Assembly: GCA_028283725.1 (NCBI GenBank)
Contig: JAPWKC010000003.1
Span: 992,001-1,056,000 of the forward strand
Direction: 5' to 3'
DNA length: 64,000 nt
Source of the DNA: Neorhizobium sp.
Lineage (GTDB): Bacteria; Pseudomonadota; Alphaproteobacteria; Rhizobiales; Rhizobiaceae
Position numbers and translations under genes: made by a program. Positions 1 through 9,694 of this stretch are shown one piece after another. The notes below the pieces were generated by a model that did no database searches, was not told the DNA's origin, and was given only the letters and a program-made list of their open reading frames with translations. Every line of letters begins with the position of its first letter. The stretch's first letter is position 1.

Positions 1-269
1 CGATGATCGCCACCGTGATCGGCGGCGTGCCGCTGCTTCTGGCCAAGGGTGCCGGTGCCGAGGCGCGCGTGGCGCTCGGCTGGGTGATCGTCGGCGGCCT
101 CGGGTTTGCGACGCTGGTGACGCTGTTCATCACGCCGGTCGCCTATCTGCTGATCGCCCGCTTCGCCAAGCCGCATGCACATGAGGAAGAGCGGTTGCAC
201 CGTGAGCTGGAACAGGCCTCCAACCGCAACCGCAGGGACGAGGAGCGACCGCTGATCGCGGCCGAATGA
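1..269 (+). CDS. RND efflux transporter permease, C-terminal fragment (partial)
   Basis: Only the last ~89 codons lie in the window; the reading frame enters from upstream, so the ATG at position 3 is internal. The residues resemble the end of an AcrB/HAE-type RND pump: a GVPLLLAKGAGAEAR-like loop, then a hydrophobic helix (LGWVIVGGLGFATLVTLFITPVAYLLIARF) and a charged cytoplasmic tail rich in E and R. RND permeases are inner-membrane proton antiporters working with a periplasmic adaptor and an outer-membrane channel. The substrate cannot be told from this fragment. It is separate from the RND permease that starts at 61560. Confidence 0.85.
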   Translation, partial: MIATVIGGVPLLLAKGAGAEARVALGWVIVGGLGFATLVTLFITPVAYLLIARFAKPHAHEEERLHRELEQASNRNRRDEERPLIAAE

Positions 270-422
270 CAGGGAGAAGGGGGACGACGTTCGTCTTTAT
301 GCCGGCTCGGGCATCTGTCTTCAACGATGCGACGAGCCCTTGCTTTCGTTGGGGCATGATCCATTTTACGCTATCATTCGTAAAGACGAAGACAGATCGA
401 TAGCACCGGACGGAAGGCAAAA

Positions 423-2444
423 GTGGCGAGCGAGCGAGATGATGCGAGACGGCTTGAGGCGCTTGCCCTCTACGATATCATGGATACCGATCCGGAGCCG
501 GAGTTCGACGATATCGTGCTCCTGGCGTCCGAGATCTGCGATACGCCGGTCTCGCTTGTCAGCCTCGTTGCGACCGACAGGCAATGGTTCAAGGCGCGGA
601 TCGGCTTCGAACCCTGCCAGACGCCGATCGAGCAATCCGTCTGTGCCCATTCGCTGACATCGACCGACCTGCTGATCATCACCGATCTGACAGCCGACGA
701 ACGGACGCGGGACAACCGTCTCGTGACGCACGAGCCGCATATCCGGTTCTATGCCGGGGCGCCGCTCGTCATGCCCGATGGTGTAGCTGTCGGAACGCTC
801 TGCGTCATCGACACGGTGGCGCGCCCGCAAGGGCTGACGGTGAAGCAGCAGAAATCGCTGACGGCACTGGCGCGGCAGGTGGTGGTTCTGCTCGAAATGC
901 GGCGCATCTCCAACCGCAAGGACGATCTCTTTCGCCGGCAGAAGCGGATCAGTTCGGAAGTCCGCGCGATCGCAGCAAGCTCGATCGCCGCGCAGGAGGC
1001 CGGCGGCATCGGGACATTCGACATCGATATCGACAGCGGCATCATAAAGCTGTCGGCCGAAGCCTGCCGCATCTTTCGCCTTCCGGTGAAGGACGAGTAT
1101 CCGACCGACATGATCTATGACATCGTCATTTCCGACGATCGAGAACTGCCCTCGACCCTGTCGAGCCGCATCAGCGGGGAGGCGCCGCAAGAGGTCGAAT
1201 ACCGCATCCGCACGCCGCATGAGGGCGTGCGACGGATCGCAAGGCGGGCCTCCTTCATTCTCGATCCCGAGGGCAAGGCCGTGCGGATGGTCGGCACGAT
1301 CCAGGATGTCACCGAGCAGCGACGGGCGGAAGCCCGCATGGCGGCGCTGGTGCAGCTGGGCGACAGCCTGCGCGACGTCGACGACGTACCGCAGACGGCG
1401 TTTCGCGCCGCGGAAATCCTTGCGGGCGCGCTCGGCGCGACGCGGGCCGGGTTCGGCATCGTCAACAGGATGGACGAGACCGTGATGATGCAACCGGACT
1501 GGCGGGCACCGGGCGTATCCACGCTGGAGGGGCTCCACCGGTTTCGCGATTACGGCTCCTTCATCGACGATCTGGCGCGCGGCGAGACCGTTCTCATCGG
1601 CGACGTGACGCAGGACCTGCGCACCCGCGACAATGCGCAAAGGCTTCTCGATATGGGCATCCGGGTGCTCGTCAACGTGCCGATCTTCGACAAGGGGCGC
1701 TTCACCCTCGTCGTCTTTGCCCATTACGACGAGCCGCATGCGTGGACGGTCGCGGAAGTGGATTTCGTCCGCAGCGTCGGCGACCGGCTACAGGCGGCGA
1801 TCGCACGGCTTTCGGCCGAAATGGAACAGGACATCCTCAACCGCGAGCTCAGCCACCGGTTGAAGAACACGCTCTCCGTCGTGCAGGCGATCGCCTCGCA
1901 GACCTTGAAGGGCGTGACCGACCGTGTGCCGGTGGAAGCATTCGAGAAACGCCTGCAAACGCTGAGTTCGGCCCATGACATCCTCATCCACCAGAACTGG
2001 ACCGGGGCGACGATGGAGGACATCGTGCGCGAGACGCTCGACCGGATCGGCATGCCCGACCGGCTGGATATTATCGGCCGCGGCGTGATGCTTGGACCGA
2101 AGGCGACCCAGAATGCCATGCTTCTGATGCACGAGCTGGCGACCAACGCGCTGAAATACGGCGCCCTGTCGAGCGAGGCGGGGCGTGTGGCGGTGGAATG
2201 GAGCGTGACCCACCATCAGGCCCAGCCGGAAGACGAGGTCTCGGACGTGGCGGATGCGGAATTCGCTTTCGTCTGGCGGGAGATCGGGGGGCCCGAGGTG
2301 ATCGCGCCGGAGCGACGCGGGTTCGGCTCGCGGCTGATCCGGATGGGAATGCTTGGAACCGGAGGCGTCGACATCCGTTATCCGAGTTCGGGTATAGTCG
2401 TAACGATGCGGGCATCGCTCCCCGATCTGCAACAGGCGGGATGA
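423..2444 (+). CDS. GAF-PAS-GAF sensor histidine kinase of the HWE family
   Basis: A 673-residue soluble kinase starting at GTG 423, with a GGAAG ribosome site about 6 nt upstream. The order is an N-terminal GAF domain (about 20-160, LVSLVATDRQWFKA, GTLCVID), a PAS/PAC region (about 185-300, ending GTIQDVTEQRRAE), a second GAF (about 305-460), then a kinase core. The phosphoacceptor is H478 in ELSHRLKNTLSVVQAIA. The N-box has His570 (HELATNALKYG) and there is a W618-R-E620 motif. This His plus the WxE are what define HWE kinases, which are common in rhizobia. No membrane helix is seen, so the input should be cytoplasmic. Its stop codon overlaps the start of the response regulator at 2441, its probable partner. 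The signal is unknown. Confidence 0.9.
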   Translation: MASERDDARRLEALALYDIMDTDPEPEFDDIVLLASEICDTPVSLVSLVATDRQWFKARIGFEPCQTPIEQSVCAHSLTSTDLLIITDLTADERTRDNRLVTHEPHIRFYAGAPLVMPDGVAVGTLCVIDTVARPQGLTVKQQKSLTALARQVVVLLEMRRISNRKDDLFRRQKRISSEVRAIAASSIAAQEAGGIGTFDIDIDSGIIKLSAEACRIFRLPVKDEYPTDMIYDIVISDDRELPSTLSSRISGEAPQEVEYRIRTPHEGVRRIARRASFILDPEGKAVRMVGTIQDVTEQRRAEARMAALVQLGDSLRDVDDVPQTAFRAAEILAGALGATRAGFGIVNRMDETVMMQPDWRAPGVSTLEGLHRFRDYGSFIDDLARGETVLIGDVTQDLRTRDNAQRLLDMGIRVLVNVPIFDKGRFTLVVFAHYDEPHAWTVAEVDFVRSVGDRLQAAIARLSAEMEQDILNRELSHRLKNTLSVVQAIASQTLKGVTDRVPVEAFEKRLQTLSSAHDILIHQNWTGATMEDIVRETLDRIGMPDRLDIIGRGVMLGPKATQNAMLLMHELATNALKYGALSSEAGRVAVEWSVTHHQAQPEDEVSDVADAEFAFVWREIGGPEVIAPERRGFGSRLIRMGMLGTGGVDIRYPSSGIVVTMRASLPDLQQAG

Positions 2445-2839
2445 GAATGGCGACGACAGCACATGCGGCACCCTATGAACGATCGGTCGTCCTCGTCGTC
2501 GAAGACGAGCCGCTGTTGCGGATGATGGCGGTCGATCTCGTCGAGGAGGCGGGGTTCGAGCCTCTGGAGGCGGCCAATGCGGATGCGGCCGTGAAGCTTC
2601 TGGAGAGCCGCCAAGACATCCGGATCGTCTTCACCGACATCGATATGCCCGGCAGCATGGACGGCCTGCTTCTGGCCGCCGCGATCCGCGACCGCTGGCC
2701 GCCCATCGAGGTGATCCTGACCTCCGGCCATGTCCATGTCAGCGAGGTGATGCTGCCGGAACGCTGCGTCTTCTTCAGCAAGCCCTACGACCATACGCGG
2801 CTTACCGCGACGATGCGGGGCATGGCGGGGCAGGCTTGA
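2441..2839 (+). CDS. Single-domain response regulator (REC)
   Basis: About 132 residues made of one receiver domain: VVEDEP acidic pocket, phosphoacceptor D66 in FTDIDMPG, T/S in ILTSGH, and K in FSKPYD. No output domain follows, so it should act by protein contact or as a phosphate sink, as CheY- and DivK-like proteins do. The ATG at 2441 overlaps the kinase stop (ATGA), giving translational coupling; a second in-frame ATG at 2447 has better ribosome-site spacing (GGCGGGA) and may be the true start. Pairing with the HWE kinase is inferred from the overlap. Confidence 0.88.
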   Translation: MRMATTAHAAPYERSVVLVVEDEPLLRMMAVDLVEEAGFEPLEAANADAAVKLLESRQDIRIVFTDIDMPGSMDGLLLAAAIRDRWPPIEVILTSGHVHVSEVMLPERCVFFSKPYDHTRLTATMRGMAGQA

Positions 2840-2994
2840 AGCCGGCAACCCTTGAATTTCCGGGCAGGCGTGTGCCGGGCGACTGCCGCCGGTGGCGTAC
2901 GCTTTGCGACAAAGACGTTCTGGACAAAGTCGTTCTGGACAAAGTCAGGGCGGTCGCCTAACCAAACTCCAGTGATATTGCAGGAGATTTGGTC

Positions 2995-4410
2995 ATGGTA
3001 TTGCGCGACGTCAGAGCGGGCCTTCGCAACGAAGAGGGGATAGCCGCGGTTCTCGGAATCCTCAGAGCGGAATTCGCAGAGCGCTTCCAGACCGGCCAGT
3101 CGTTCCGCGAACAGCATGCCCACACCACAACCTATCTTCCGGCACAATTGCCCGACGGTGTCGTCTTCGTCGAGACGTCTGAGGATGTCCAGAGGGTGGT
3201 AAAGGCCTGCGCCGAGCACAAGGTGCCAGTCATTCCCTTCGGCGTCGGATCGTCGCTGGAAGGGCAGGTCAATGCGCCGAATGGCGGCATCTCCATCGAT
3301 TTCAGCCGGATGAACAAGGTTCTGCGCGTCAGCCCGGCCGATCTCGACGTTACGGTCGAGCCCGGCATCACCCGCGAGGAGCTGAACCGCGAATTGCGCG
3401 ATACCGGCCTGTTCTTCCCGATCGATCCGGGCGCCAACGCCACGATCGGCGGCATGGCCTCGACGCGCGCATCGGGCACCAACGCGGTGCGTTACGGCAC
3501 GATGAAGGACAATGTCCTGGCGCTGACCGTCGTCACGGCAGACGGCGAGGAAATCCATACCGCACAGCGGGCGAAGAAATCGTCCGCCGGCTACGACCTG
3601 ACGCGGCTTTTCGTCGGCGCCGAAGGCACGCTCGGCGTGATCACCTCGGTGACGCTGAAATTGCAGGGCATTCCGGAAAAGATCGGCGGCGGGGTCTGCG
3701 CCTTCCCGTCGGTGGAAGATGCCTGCAATGCCGTGATCATGACCATCCAGATGGGCATTCCGGTCGCTCGTATCGAATTGCTCGACGATGTGCAGATCCG
3801 CGCCTGCAACGCCTATTCGAACCTTTCCTATCCGGAAAAGCCGACGCTGTTTGTCGAATTCCACGGCACGGAAGAGACCGTGCCGCTGCAATCGGAACAG
3901 TTTGCCGAGATTGCCAAGGAGTGCGGCGGCGACGAATTCCAGTGGACGGCGAATGCCGAAGAGCGCACCAAGCTGTGGAATGCCCGCCACAATGCCTATT
4001 GGGCCGGTCGCGCGCTCGATCCGGCTCTGAACGGGCTGTCCACCGATGTCTGCGTGCCGATCTCGCGGCTTGCCGAATGTGTGGCCGAAACCCAGAAGGA
4101 TATCGCCGAGAGCGGTCTTCTGGCGCCGATCGTCGGTCATGCAGGGGATGGCAATTTTCACGTTCTGGTGCTTTTCGACGACAAGGACCCGGCATCGGTT
4201 GCCAATGTCGAGGCCTTTACCGGCCGGCTCAGCCGCCGGGCGCTTGCGATGGACGGTACCTGTACCGGCGAACACGGAATCGGTCAGGGCAAGATGAGCT
4301 ATCTGCGCGAGGAACTCGGCGGCGCCGTGGACCTGATGGAGGTCATCAAAAAAGGCTTCGATCCTGACAATATCTTCAATCCGGGCAAGATCTTCCGGAT
4401 CGGCGAATAA
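2995..4410 (+). CDS. FAD-linked oxidoreductase, D-lactate dehydrogenase (cytochrome)/GlcD type
   Basis: About 471 residues. An N-terminal FAD_binding_4 (PCMH-type) domain spans about 40-220 (VIPFGVGSSLEGQ, IDPGANATIGGMASTRASGTNAVRYG, GAEGTLGVIT). The FAD-oxidase C domain follows, with GHAGDGNFH and the C-terminal CTGEHGIGQGK. Family members oxidise D-2-hydroxy acids (D-lactate, glycolate, D-2-hydroxyglutarate) and pass electrons to cytochrome c, quinone or ETF. D-lactate dehydrogenase is the usual label, but the substrate is not certain. I chose ATG 2995, which has CAGGAGA about 8 nt upstream, over the in-frame TTG at 2989. It stands alone between the two-component genes and the AsmA gene. 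Confidence 0.9.
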   Translation: MVLRDVRAGLRNEEGIAAVLGILRAEFAERFQTGQSFREQHAHTTTYLPAQLPDGVVFVETSEDVQRVVKACAEHKVPVIPFGVGSSLEGQVNAPNGGISIDFSRMNKVLRVSPADLDVTVEPGITREELNRELRDTGLFFPIDPGANATIGGMASTRASGTNAVRYGTMKDNVLALTVVTADGEEIHTAQRAKKSSAGYDLTRLFVGAEGTLGVITSVTLKLQGIPEKIGGGVCAFPSVEDACNAVIMTIQMGIPVARIELLDDVQIRACNAYSNLSYPEKPTLFVEFHGTEETVPLQSEQFAEIAKECGGDEFQWTANAEERTKLWNARHNAYWAGRALDPALNGLSTDVCVPISRLAECVAETQKDIAESGLLAPIVGHAGDGNFHVLVLFDDKDPASVANVEAFTGRLSRRALAMDGTCTGEHGIGQGKMSYLREELGGAVDLMEVIKKGFDPDNIFNPGKIFRIGE

Positions 4411-4516
4411 GGCTGATCGCCAATGATTGACTTGCGGGAGAGCCTCGTGGGACTACTCTTGCGCCAAGTGGATCAGGCGGCCGATGGCTGCGAAAAAAGG
4501 CTAGGGGGCTGACACG

Positions 4517-7500
4517 GTGCTCGGACGCATCATGCTGGGTGTGGGCGGATTGATCGTGGCGGCGCTGTTCGCGGCGCTGCTGGTTCCGTTCTTCGTCGAT
4601 TGGTCGAGTTTCCGCGTCAGTTTCGAGGAGCAGGCAAGCCGGCTCCTCGGCAAGAAGGTTTCCGTGCATGGCACGGTCGATGCCCGGCTTCTGCCTTTTC
4701 CCTCGGTGACGCTGCATGACGTGCAGATCGGCCAGGATGTCGACGGTGCGCCGCTGATGCAGGTGGCGCGCTTCTCCATGGACATGGAGCTTGCTCCCTT
4801 CCTCTCCGGCCAGGCGCATATTTTCGACATGCGCATCGAAGAGCCGAAGGGCCGCATCCGCATCCTGAAGGACGGCACGCTCGCCTGGATGCGCGGCAGC
4901 CCGGCCTCGATCAGCGGCGCGAGCGTCATCATCGAGGATGTGCATGTCTCCGGCGGCAATATCGACCTCATCGACGATCAGACCGGCCAGACCCGGCATG
5001 TGACGGGGCTTGCCGCAAGCCTTTCGGCCGGCTCGCTGCTCGGGCCGTGGCGCGGCGAGGGGCGTGCCGCGCTCGATGGCCATGCCGGTTCGTTCAGTCT
5101 GACCAGCGGTGCGGCCAACGGCGCCTCGCATTCCATGCCGCTTCGGCTGCGCATCCGGCCCGACGCACAGCCCGTCGAGGTGAATTTCGACGGCAATCTG
5201 GCGAATATCGACAACCGGCTTGCCTACAAGGGCAGTTTCGATCTCGCCATACTCGATCCGCCGGCAGACGGTCTGCGCGGTTCGCAAGGGATGGAGCCTT
5301 CCGCCAGTACGGCGAGCAGCCAGACGGTGGGGGCGGTATCGGCTCCCAAAATGCCGGGGCCGCGGGTGAAGGGCTCGTTCGAACTCACCAACGAGCGTAT
5401 CCGCGTGCCGGATTACCGGCTGGAAGCCGGACCGGTGAACGATCCTTACGTCGTGACCGGCGAGGCGACGCTCGACACCGGCACCAAGCCGGAATTCCTG
5501 CTCACCGCCGATGGCCAGCAGATCGACGTCAACCGGCTCGATGCGCTGGCCGGCCAGCAGGGAAAGACAGGGCGAAACCCTGCTGCCTCGGCGCAGCGGC
5601 GTATCGATGCCTTCATCCGCATGGCCGCCTCGATCCCGATCCCGCAGGTGCCGGGCCGCGCCAGCCTGAAATTGCCGGCGATTGTCATCAACGACACGAC
5701 GATCCGCGACATCCGCCTCGATCTGCGGCCGTCCGGCAATGGCTGGACGGTGGATAACGGCGTCGCCACGCTTCCGGGACGTACCCAGCTCGAGGCCAAG
5801 GGCGCGATGGTGCTGAAGGACAAGATTTCCTTCGTCGGCACGATGCTGGTCGCTTCGAACCAGCCTTCCGGCCTGGCCGACTGGCTTTCCGGCCATGTGG
5901 ATCCGGCAATCCGGCAACTGCGCACCGCAGGGCTTTCGGCGAAAGTGGACTTCACGCCGCAATTGCAGCGCTTCGACGATCTCGAACTGTCGATCGGCGG
6001 GGCGACGCTGAAGGGCCGGCTCGAGCGGCAATCGGGCACCGGCCTGCCGGCGCTCGACATCGATCTTGCCGGCGATGCCATCGATATCGACGCAATGCGG
6101 GCGCTGGCCTCGCTTGTGACCGGCGGCGATGCGGGACAGGAAGCGCTCGATCACCGGGTGACGGCAAAGCTCAAGGCCGACCGTTTCTCGGCCTTCGGGG
6201 TGACTGCCAGCAAGGTCGATACGGCCTTCACGATTGCCGAGGGCGCGCTGTCGCTCGATCATCTCGATATCGGCAATGTCGAAGGCGCCTCGCTCGCCGC
6301 CAAGGGGCGGATGGAGGGGTCGCTGCTTGCCTATACGGGCTCCGGGCAGGTGCGGCTGCGCGCCAAGGACCCAGGCGCGTTCTTCGCCATGCTGCAGGCG
6401 CGGCTGCCGCATCATCCGGCCCTCGACCGTCTGGCCGCGAGCGCCGCATGGTATTCCGATACGGATCTGACGGCCGATGCGAGCGCGGACGGGGCGACCA
6501 ACGGGCTCAAGGTTTCGCTGAAGGGCAAGGCGAACGGCAGTGCCATCGATGCCACTCTGGGACTTCCCGGCCTGTTCGATCTCACGGCACCGACCGATCT
6601 TTCGCTCAGCGCCTCGCTCTCCAATCCCGAGGGCAGTGTCGTGCTCGGGCAGGCAGGGCTCGACCCGCTGCCCTTCGATGCCGATGGCGCGGGCAAATTG
6701 GCGCTGTCGGTCGATCCCGGTCGCGGCGGCCCGGCGAAAACGGCGCTCAGATTCTCGACACCGAAGACGAATTTCGACCTCACGGGCACGCTCGATCTTT
6801 CCGGTGAACGGTTCGGCGAGGGCACGGCGCATGTGTCGCTGAAGAGCGCCGATATCGAACCCTACCTCGTGCTTTTCGGCATCGGTCTGCCGCAGTTCGG
6901 GAGCGGCTTGCCGACGCATGCCGACGCGGATCTGGCGCTCTCCGGGACCGAGATCAGGGCAAGCAATATCCGTGGCGACGTCGCGGACAACCATTTTTCC
7001 GGCGCGATCGGCATGCCGCGGACCGGCAAGGCAACGGCCGCCGCACCATCGGCAAGCGGATCGCTTGCCATAGACGACCTCGATCTCGCATGGCTTTCGG
7101 AAGCCCTGTTCGGTCCTGTCACCGATCCGGCGACGGGCGCCTATTCGAAGAAACCGCTCGGCCGCCCGCTGTTTGGCGCAACCGATCTGGCACTCGATGT
7201 GAAGGCGGGAACTTTTACTGCCGGGCAGCTCGGCGCGATCGGCGATTTTTCCGGCAAGGTCGGCTATCGCAGCGGCGGCATTACCGTCGAGAATGCCGCC
7301 GGCCGCTGGCATGGCGGCTCGCTCTCCGGCCGTCTGATGATGTCGAATGGCGAGGGCACAGGCATCCTGCAGGCGAAGCTTGCCGGCGATCAGGTGGATC
7401 TCGGCGATATCGTCTGGAAACGGGCCGGCGCACCGACGGCGACGGGCAAGGCGTCATTTACGATGGCGCTCGAAACAACCGGCCGGTCGATCGACGAGAT

Positions 7501-8374
7501 CATGCATTCGGCGACGGGTTCCGGCGCGTTGAAACTGTCCGGGCTCTCGATCGAGGGTGTCAATCCGGGCCTGTTTGCGCCGCTTCTCGGCGATGCCGAC
7601 AAGCTGCAGGGCGATATCACGGCGGAGAAGGTGCGGCCGCTGGTCGCCGGTCTGGTGCGCCAGGGTGCTGCCGCCATCGGCTCGGTGACGATCCCGTTCA
7701 ATATCGGTGGCGGTGAAGTCCGGGTGCAGAATGTCCAGGCTGCGGCGGGGCCGGTAAAGCTTTCCGGCGAAGGACGGTTCGATCCGGTGGACGACGTCAT
7801 CGACGCGGATCTGGCGATGACCTTCGATCCCGGCGAGGACAAGGTTGCAGGTGGCGATCCGACCCTGTCGCTTGCCTATGGCGGCCGGCTTTCCGCGCCG
7901 ACCGAGCGGATCGATGTCGGAGCGATCAGCAATTTTCTCTCCATGCGCCATTTCGAGCAGGAGCGGCGGCGTGTCGAGACCTTGCAGGCGAGCGTGCTCG
8001 AAAAGCAGAGACTGCGCCGTGAGGTCGCCTATTACAATGCGGTGGCCGCCGATCGTCAGGCGGCGCGGTTGAAGGCCGAGGCGGATGAGAAGGCACGTCA
8101 GGCTGCGGCTGCGGCCGCCGAGCGCCAGCGGCTCGATGCGGAAGCGGCGGCTGCCAAGGCACAGCAGCCGGCAGGCGGGGATGCGGGGCAGGGCAATGCG
8201 AATGACGGCAGCAGAAGCGGGCAGAGCGGAAGCGCACAGCCGTTGGCGCCCTTCCAGCTGCCGCCGATGGACAACCAGTTCACCGCGCCCGTGCCGGGTG
8301 CAGGGGGAGCGATGGCGCCGGGCGCGGCAGGCTCCGGCGCCGGTGGCGGCGCGCTGCCGGGCGTGCAGCGGTGA
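4517..8374 (+). CDS. AsmA family protein
   Basis: A 1285-residue protein with one N-terminal membrane anchor (about 4-25, LGVGGLIVAALFAALLVPFF) followed by the AsmA N-terminal signature (SFEEQASRLLGKKVSVHGTVDARLLPFPSVTLHDVQIG). A long beta-rich repeat body carries DUF3971/AsmA_2-like segments. Family members are bridge-like proteins anchored in the inner membrane that reach into the periplasm and are linked to lipid transport and outer-membrane homeostasis. After about residue 1135 the fold ends in an Ala/Arg/Glu-rich probable coiled coil, then a Gly/Pro/Gln-rich tail. The start is GTG 4517, with AGGGGGCT about 7 nt upstream. Confidence 0.88.
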   Translation: MLGRIMLGVGGLIVAALFAALLVPFFVDWSSFRVSFEEQASRLLGKKVSVHGTVDARLLPFPSVTLHDVQIGQDVDGAPLMQVARFSMDMELAPFLSGQAHIFDMRIEEPKGRIRILKDGTLAWMRGSPASISGASVIIEDVHVSGGNIDLIDDQTGQTRHVTGLAASLSAGSLLGPWRGEGRAALDGHAGSFSLTSGAANGASHSMPLRLRIRPDAQPVEVNFDGNLANIDNRLAYKGSFDLAILDPPADGLRGSQGMEPSASTASSQTVGAVSAPKMPGPRVKGSFELTNERIRVPDYRLEAGPVNDPYVVTGEATLDTGTKPEFLLTADGQQIDVNRLDALAGQQGKTGRNPAASAQRRIDAFIRMAASIPIPQVPGRASLKLPAIVINDTTIRDIRLDLRPSGNGWTVDNGVATLPGRTQLEAKGAMVLKDKISFVGTMLVASNQPSGLADWLSGHVDPAIRQLRTAGLSAKVDFTPQLQRFDDLELSIGGATLKGRLERQSGTGLPALDIDLAGDAIDIDAMRALASLVTGGDAGQEALDHRVTAKLKADRFSAFGVTASKVDTAFTIAEGALSLDHLDIGNVEGASLAAKGRMEGSLLAYTGSGQVRLRAKDPGAFFAMLQARLPHHPALDRLAASAAWYSDTDLTADASADGATNGLKVSLKGKANGSAIDATLGLPGLFDLTAPTDLSLSASLSNPEGSVVLGQAGLDPLPFDADGAGKLALSVDPGRGGPAKTALRFSTPKTNFDLTGTLDLSGERFGEGTAHVSLKSADIEPYLVLFGIGLPQFGSGLPTHADADLALSGTEIRASNIRGDVADNHFSGAIGMPRTGKATAAAPSASGSLAIDDLDLAWLSEALFGPVTDPATGAYSKKPLGRPLFGATDLALDVKAGTFTAGQLGAIGDFSGKVGYRSGGITVENAAGRWHGGSLSGRLMMSNGEGTGILQAKLAGDQVDLGDIVWKRAGAPTATGKASFTMALETTGRSIDEIMHSATGSGALKLSGLSIEGVNPGLFAPLLGDADKLQGDITAEKVRPLVAGLVRQGAAAIGSVTIPFNIGGGEVRVQNVQAAAGPVKLSGEGRFDPVDDVIDADLAMTFDPGEDKVAGGDPTLSLAYGGRLSAPTERIDVGAISNFLSMRHFEQERRRVETLQASVLEKQRLRREVAYYNAVAADRQAARLKAEADEKARQAAAAAAERQRLDAEAAAAKAQQPAGGDAGQGNANDGSRSGQSGSAQPLAPFQLPPMDNQFTAPVPGAGGAMAPGAAGSGAGGGALPGVQR

Positions 8375-8391
8375 CCAATAATCCCAATACG

Positions 8392-8411
8392 CCGGCGGCA
8401 GATGCCGCCGG
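8392..8411. terminator. Hairpin between the AsmA gene and the convergent Ser-rich gene
   Basis: A perfect 9-bp inverted repeat (CCGGCGGCA/TGCCGCCGG) with a 2-nt loop sits 17 nt after the AsmA stop, followed by the palindrome AAGGCCGGCCTT. There is no U-tract, so intrinsic termination is uncertain. Its position between convergent genes is the main support. Confidence 0.4.
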
Positions 8412-8456
8412 TCGAAGGCCGGCCTTGCCGTGCCGGCTCGCGATCGCCGTCAGGCC

Positions 8457-8882
8457 TCAGACATAGGCTTCGCGTTCACCGAACGGGGTATTCTCGTCGA
8501 AATTCGTCGTGCCGATCCGGTCGCTCTCGCCGGAGAACTGCGTGCTGCCCTGCGGAGGTGCGCCCTGCGGGCCGCCGGCCGGCGGTTTCTGGCCGGTGGC
8601 GGATGTGCCGCCGGTCGCCTGGGCCTGCTGGGCTTCCTGAACCTTTGCCGCCTGCAGCTGCTTCTGCAGCGTCGTGATTTCCTTCTGCAGCTCGGTCTTC
8701 TTGTCGTTGTCGGTCTCCTGGGCGAGTTCGGCCTGCTTGGCGCTGATCTCGGCCTGGATCGCGGCGCTGCTCGACGACGCGCTGCTGGATGAGGATGACG
8801 AAGAGGACGTCGAGGTCGAGCTGCTGCTCGACGAGGACAAAAGCGAAACGGAAGATGTCGCGGATGAAATGGCGCCGGTCAT
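8457..8882 (-). CDS. Ser-rich, coiled-coil hypothetical protein
   Basis: 141 residues with three zones. Residues about 1-40 are almost all Ser/Thr/Ala. About 41-80 is a charged helix likely to form a coiled coil (QAEISAKQAELAQETDNDKK, TELQKEITTLQKQLQA). The rest is a Gln/Pro/Gly-rich tail. A GGGGGC ribosome site lies upstream of ATG 8882, which supports real translation. No signal peptide or membrane helix is clear. Similar short proteins occur in rhizobia without known function. I do not assign one. Confidence 0.65.
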   Translation of the reverse strand: MTGAISSATSSVSLLSSSSSSSTSTSSSSSSSSSASSSSAAIQAEISAKQAELAQETDNDKKTELQKEITTLQKQLQAAKVQEAQQAQATGGTSATGQKPPAGGPQGAPPQGSTQFSGESDRIGTTNFDENTPFGEREAYV

Positions 8883-8963
8883 GAAAAGCCCCCAAGCTGA
8901 TTGATGAACAGCTTCGGTCTAGCCGCGGGAACTTTCCGGTAAATTAAGGTACTGCTGCCGCGC

Positions 8964-9191
8964 CTAGGTATTTTTACCGTCGAATGTCTGTTTGAGACAG
9001 GCAAGCACATGCAGGCGCAATGCTGACGACAGATTGCTGTCGGGCGTGCGCAGATCGTCCACCTCGGCGATCAGCGATGCGAGGCTTATCCCGCGTTCCG
9101 CCGAGATCGTCTTCAGCTCGGACCAGAACTCGTCCTCCAGCGAAAAGCTGGTGCGATGTCCGTGAAGCGTGGCGGAATGTTTGCGGATCAA
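8964..9191 (-). CDS. Ribbon-helix-helix protein (RHH_4-like)
   Basis: About 75 residues matching the rhizobial RHH_4 pattern (IRKHSATLHGHRTSFSLEDE, then FWSELKTISAERGISLASLI). The beta strand would pair in a dimer and contact DNA. I chose TTG 9191 because the protein then begins at the family's usual MIRKHS and has CGAGGGGG about 9 nt upstream. ATG 9212 is an alternative that adds 7 residues. It may be a small DNA-binding regulator, but no target is evident. Confidence 0.7.
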   Translation of the reverse strand: MIRKHSATLHGHRTSFSLEDEFWSELKTISAERGISLASLIAEVDDLRTPDSNLSSALRLHVLACLKQTFDGKNT

Positions 9192-9436
9192 GCTCAGGCC
9201 CCCTCGGCGCATCGGCCCGGAACCTTGTCCCGACCGCATGATGCGCTGTTTGCAGATAACGGCGGAGGTCGTGCGGCCCATCATGCGGCGCCTCCCTCCA
9301 CGCGTGTCGTCGATGACGACGGCGCAATTCATGATGACCGCCCGCCGGGGTCAAGCGGGCAAGATTTCTGTGGTTTATGAAGGGTTAACGGGTGTTTTCG
9401 GGACGAGCCGGATGGCGGGCTCTGGCTCTTAACGGG

Positions 9437-9658
9437 TCAGTCGCCGTTCGAGCCGGGATCGGAGCCGGGTTCTGCCGGCGGCTTTTCGAGCCGGCCCTGA
9501 TCGAGCGTCTTTTCGGTTTTTTCGTTGAGCGCCTTCGTCAGTGTCTTTTCGGCCTTGGTGCGGCCGTGCTTCAGACGGTTCGCCTCCGCCTGCCGCTCCT
9601 TGTCGGAGCGGGCCTTATCCTTGCGGAACTGGCGGAGGTTGACGATCTCGGCGCACAT
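9437..9658 (-). CDS. DUF4169 family small protein
   Basis: 73 residues, very basic and helical. The N-terminus (AEIVNLRQFRKDKARSDKER, then KHGRTKAEK) is the DUF4169 signature found across Rhizobiales. The family's function is unknown. It lies 36 bp downstream of the sspB region on the same strand and is probably co-transcribed, as is the RHH gene beyond it. The C-terminus is Pro/Gly/Asp-rich. Confidence 0.78.
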   Translation of the reverse strand: MCAEIVNLRQFRKDKARSDKERQAEANRLKHGRTKAEKTLTKALNEKTEKTLDQGRLEKPPAEPGSDPGSNGD

Positions 9659-9694
9659 GCTGGGGAAGCCCCTGATGACGATGATTGCTGGCGA

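Noticed and set aside
2989-2994. TTG 2989 as the start of the FAD-linked oxidoreductase
   Set aside because: ATG 2995 two codons later has a strong ribosome site at the right spacing.
4376-7312. Long open frame (978 codons) on the minus strand opposite the AsmA gene
   Set aside because: It is antisense to a well-supported gene. Its Arg/Gly/Ala/His-rich composition and lack of any motif are typical of GC-rich shadow frames.
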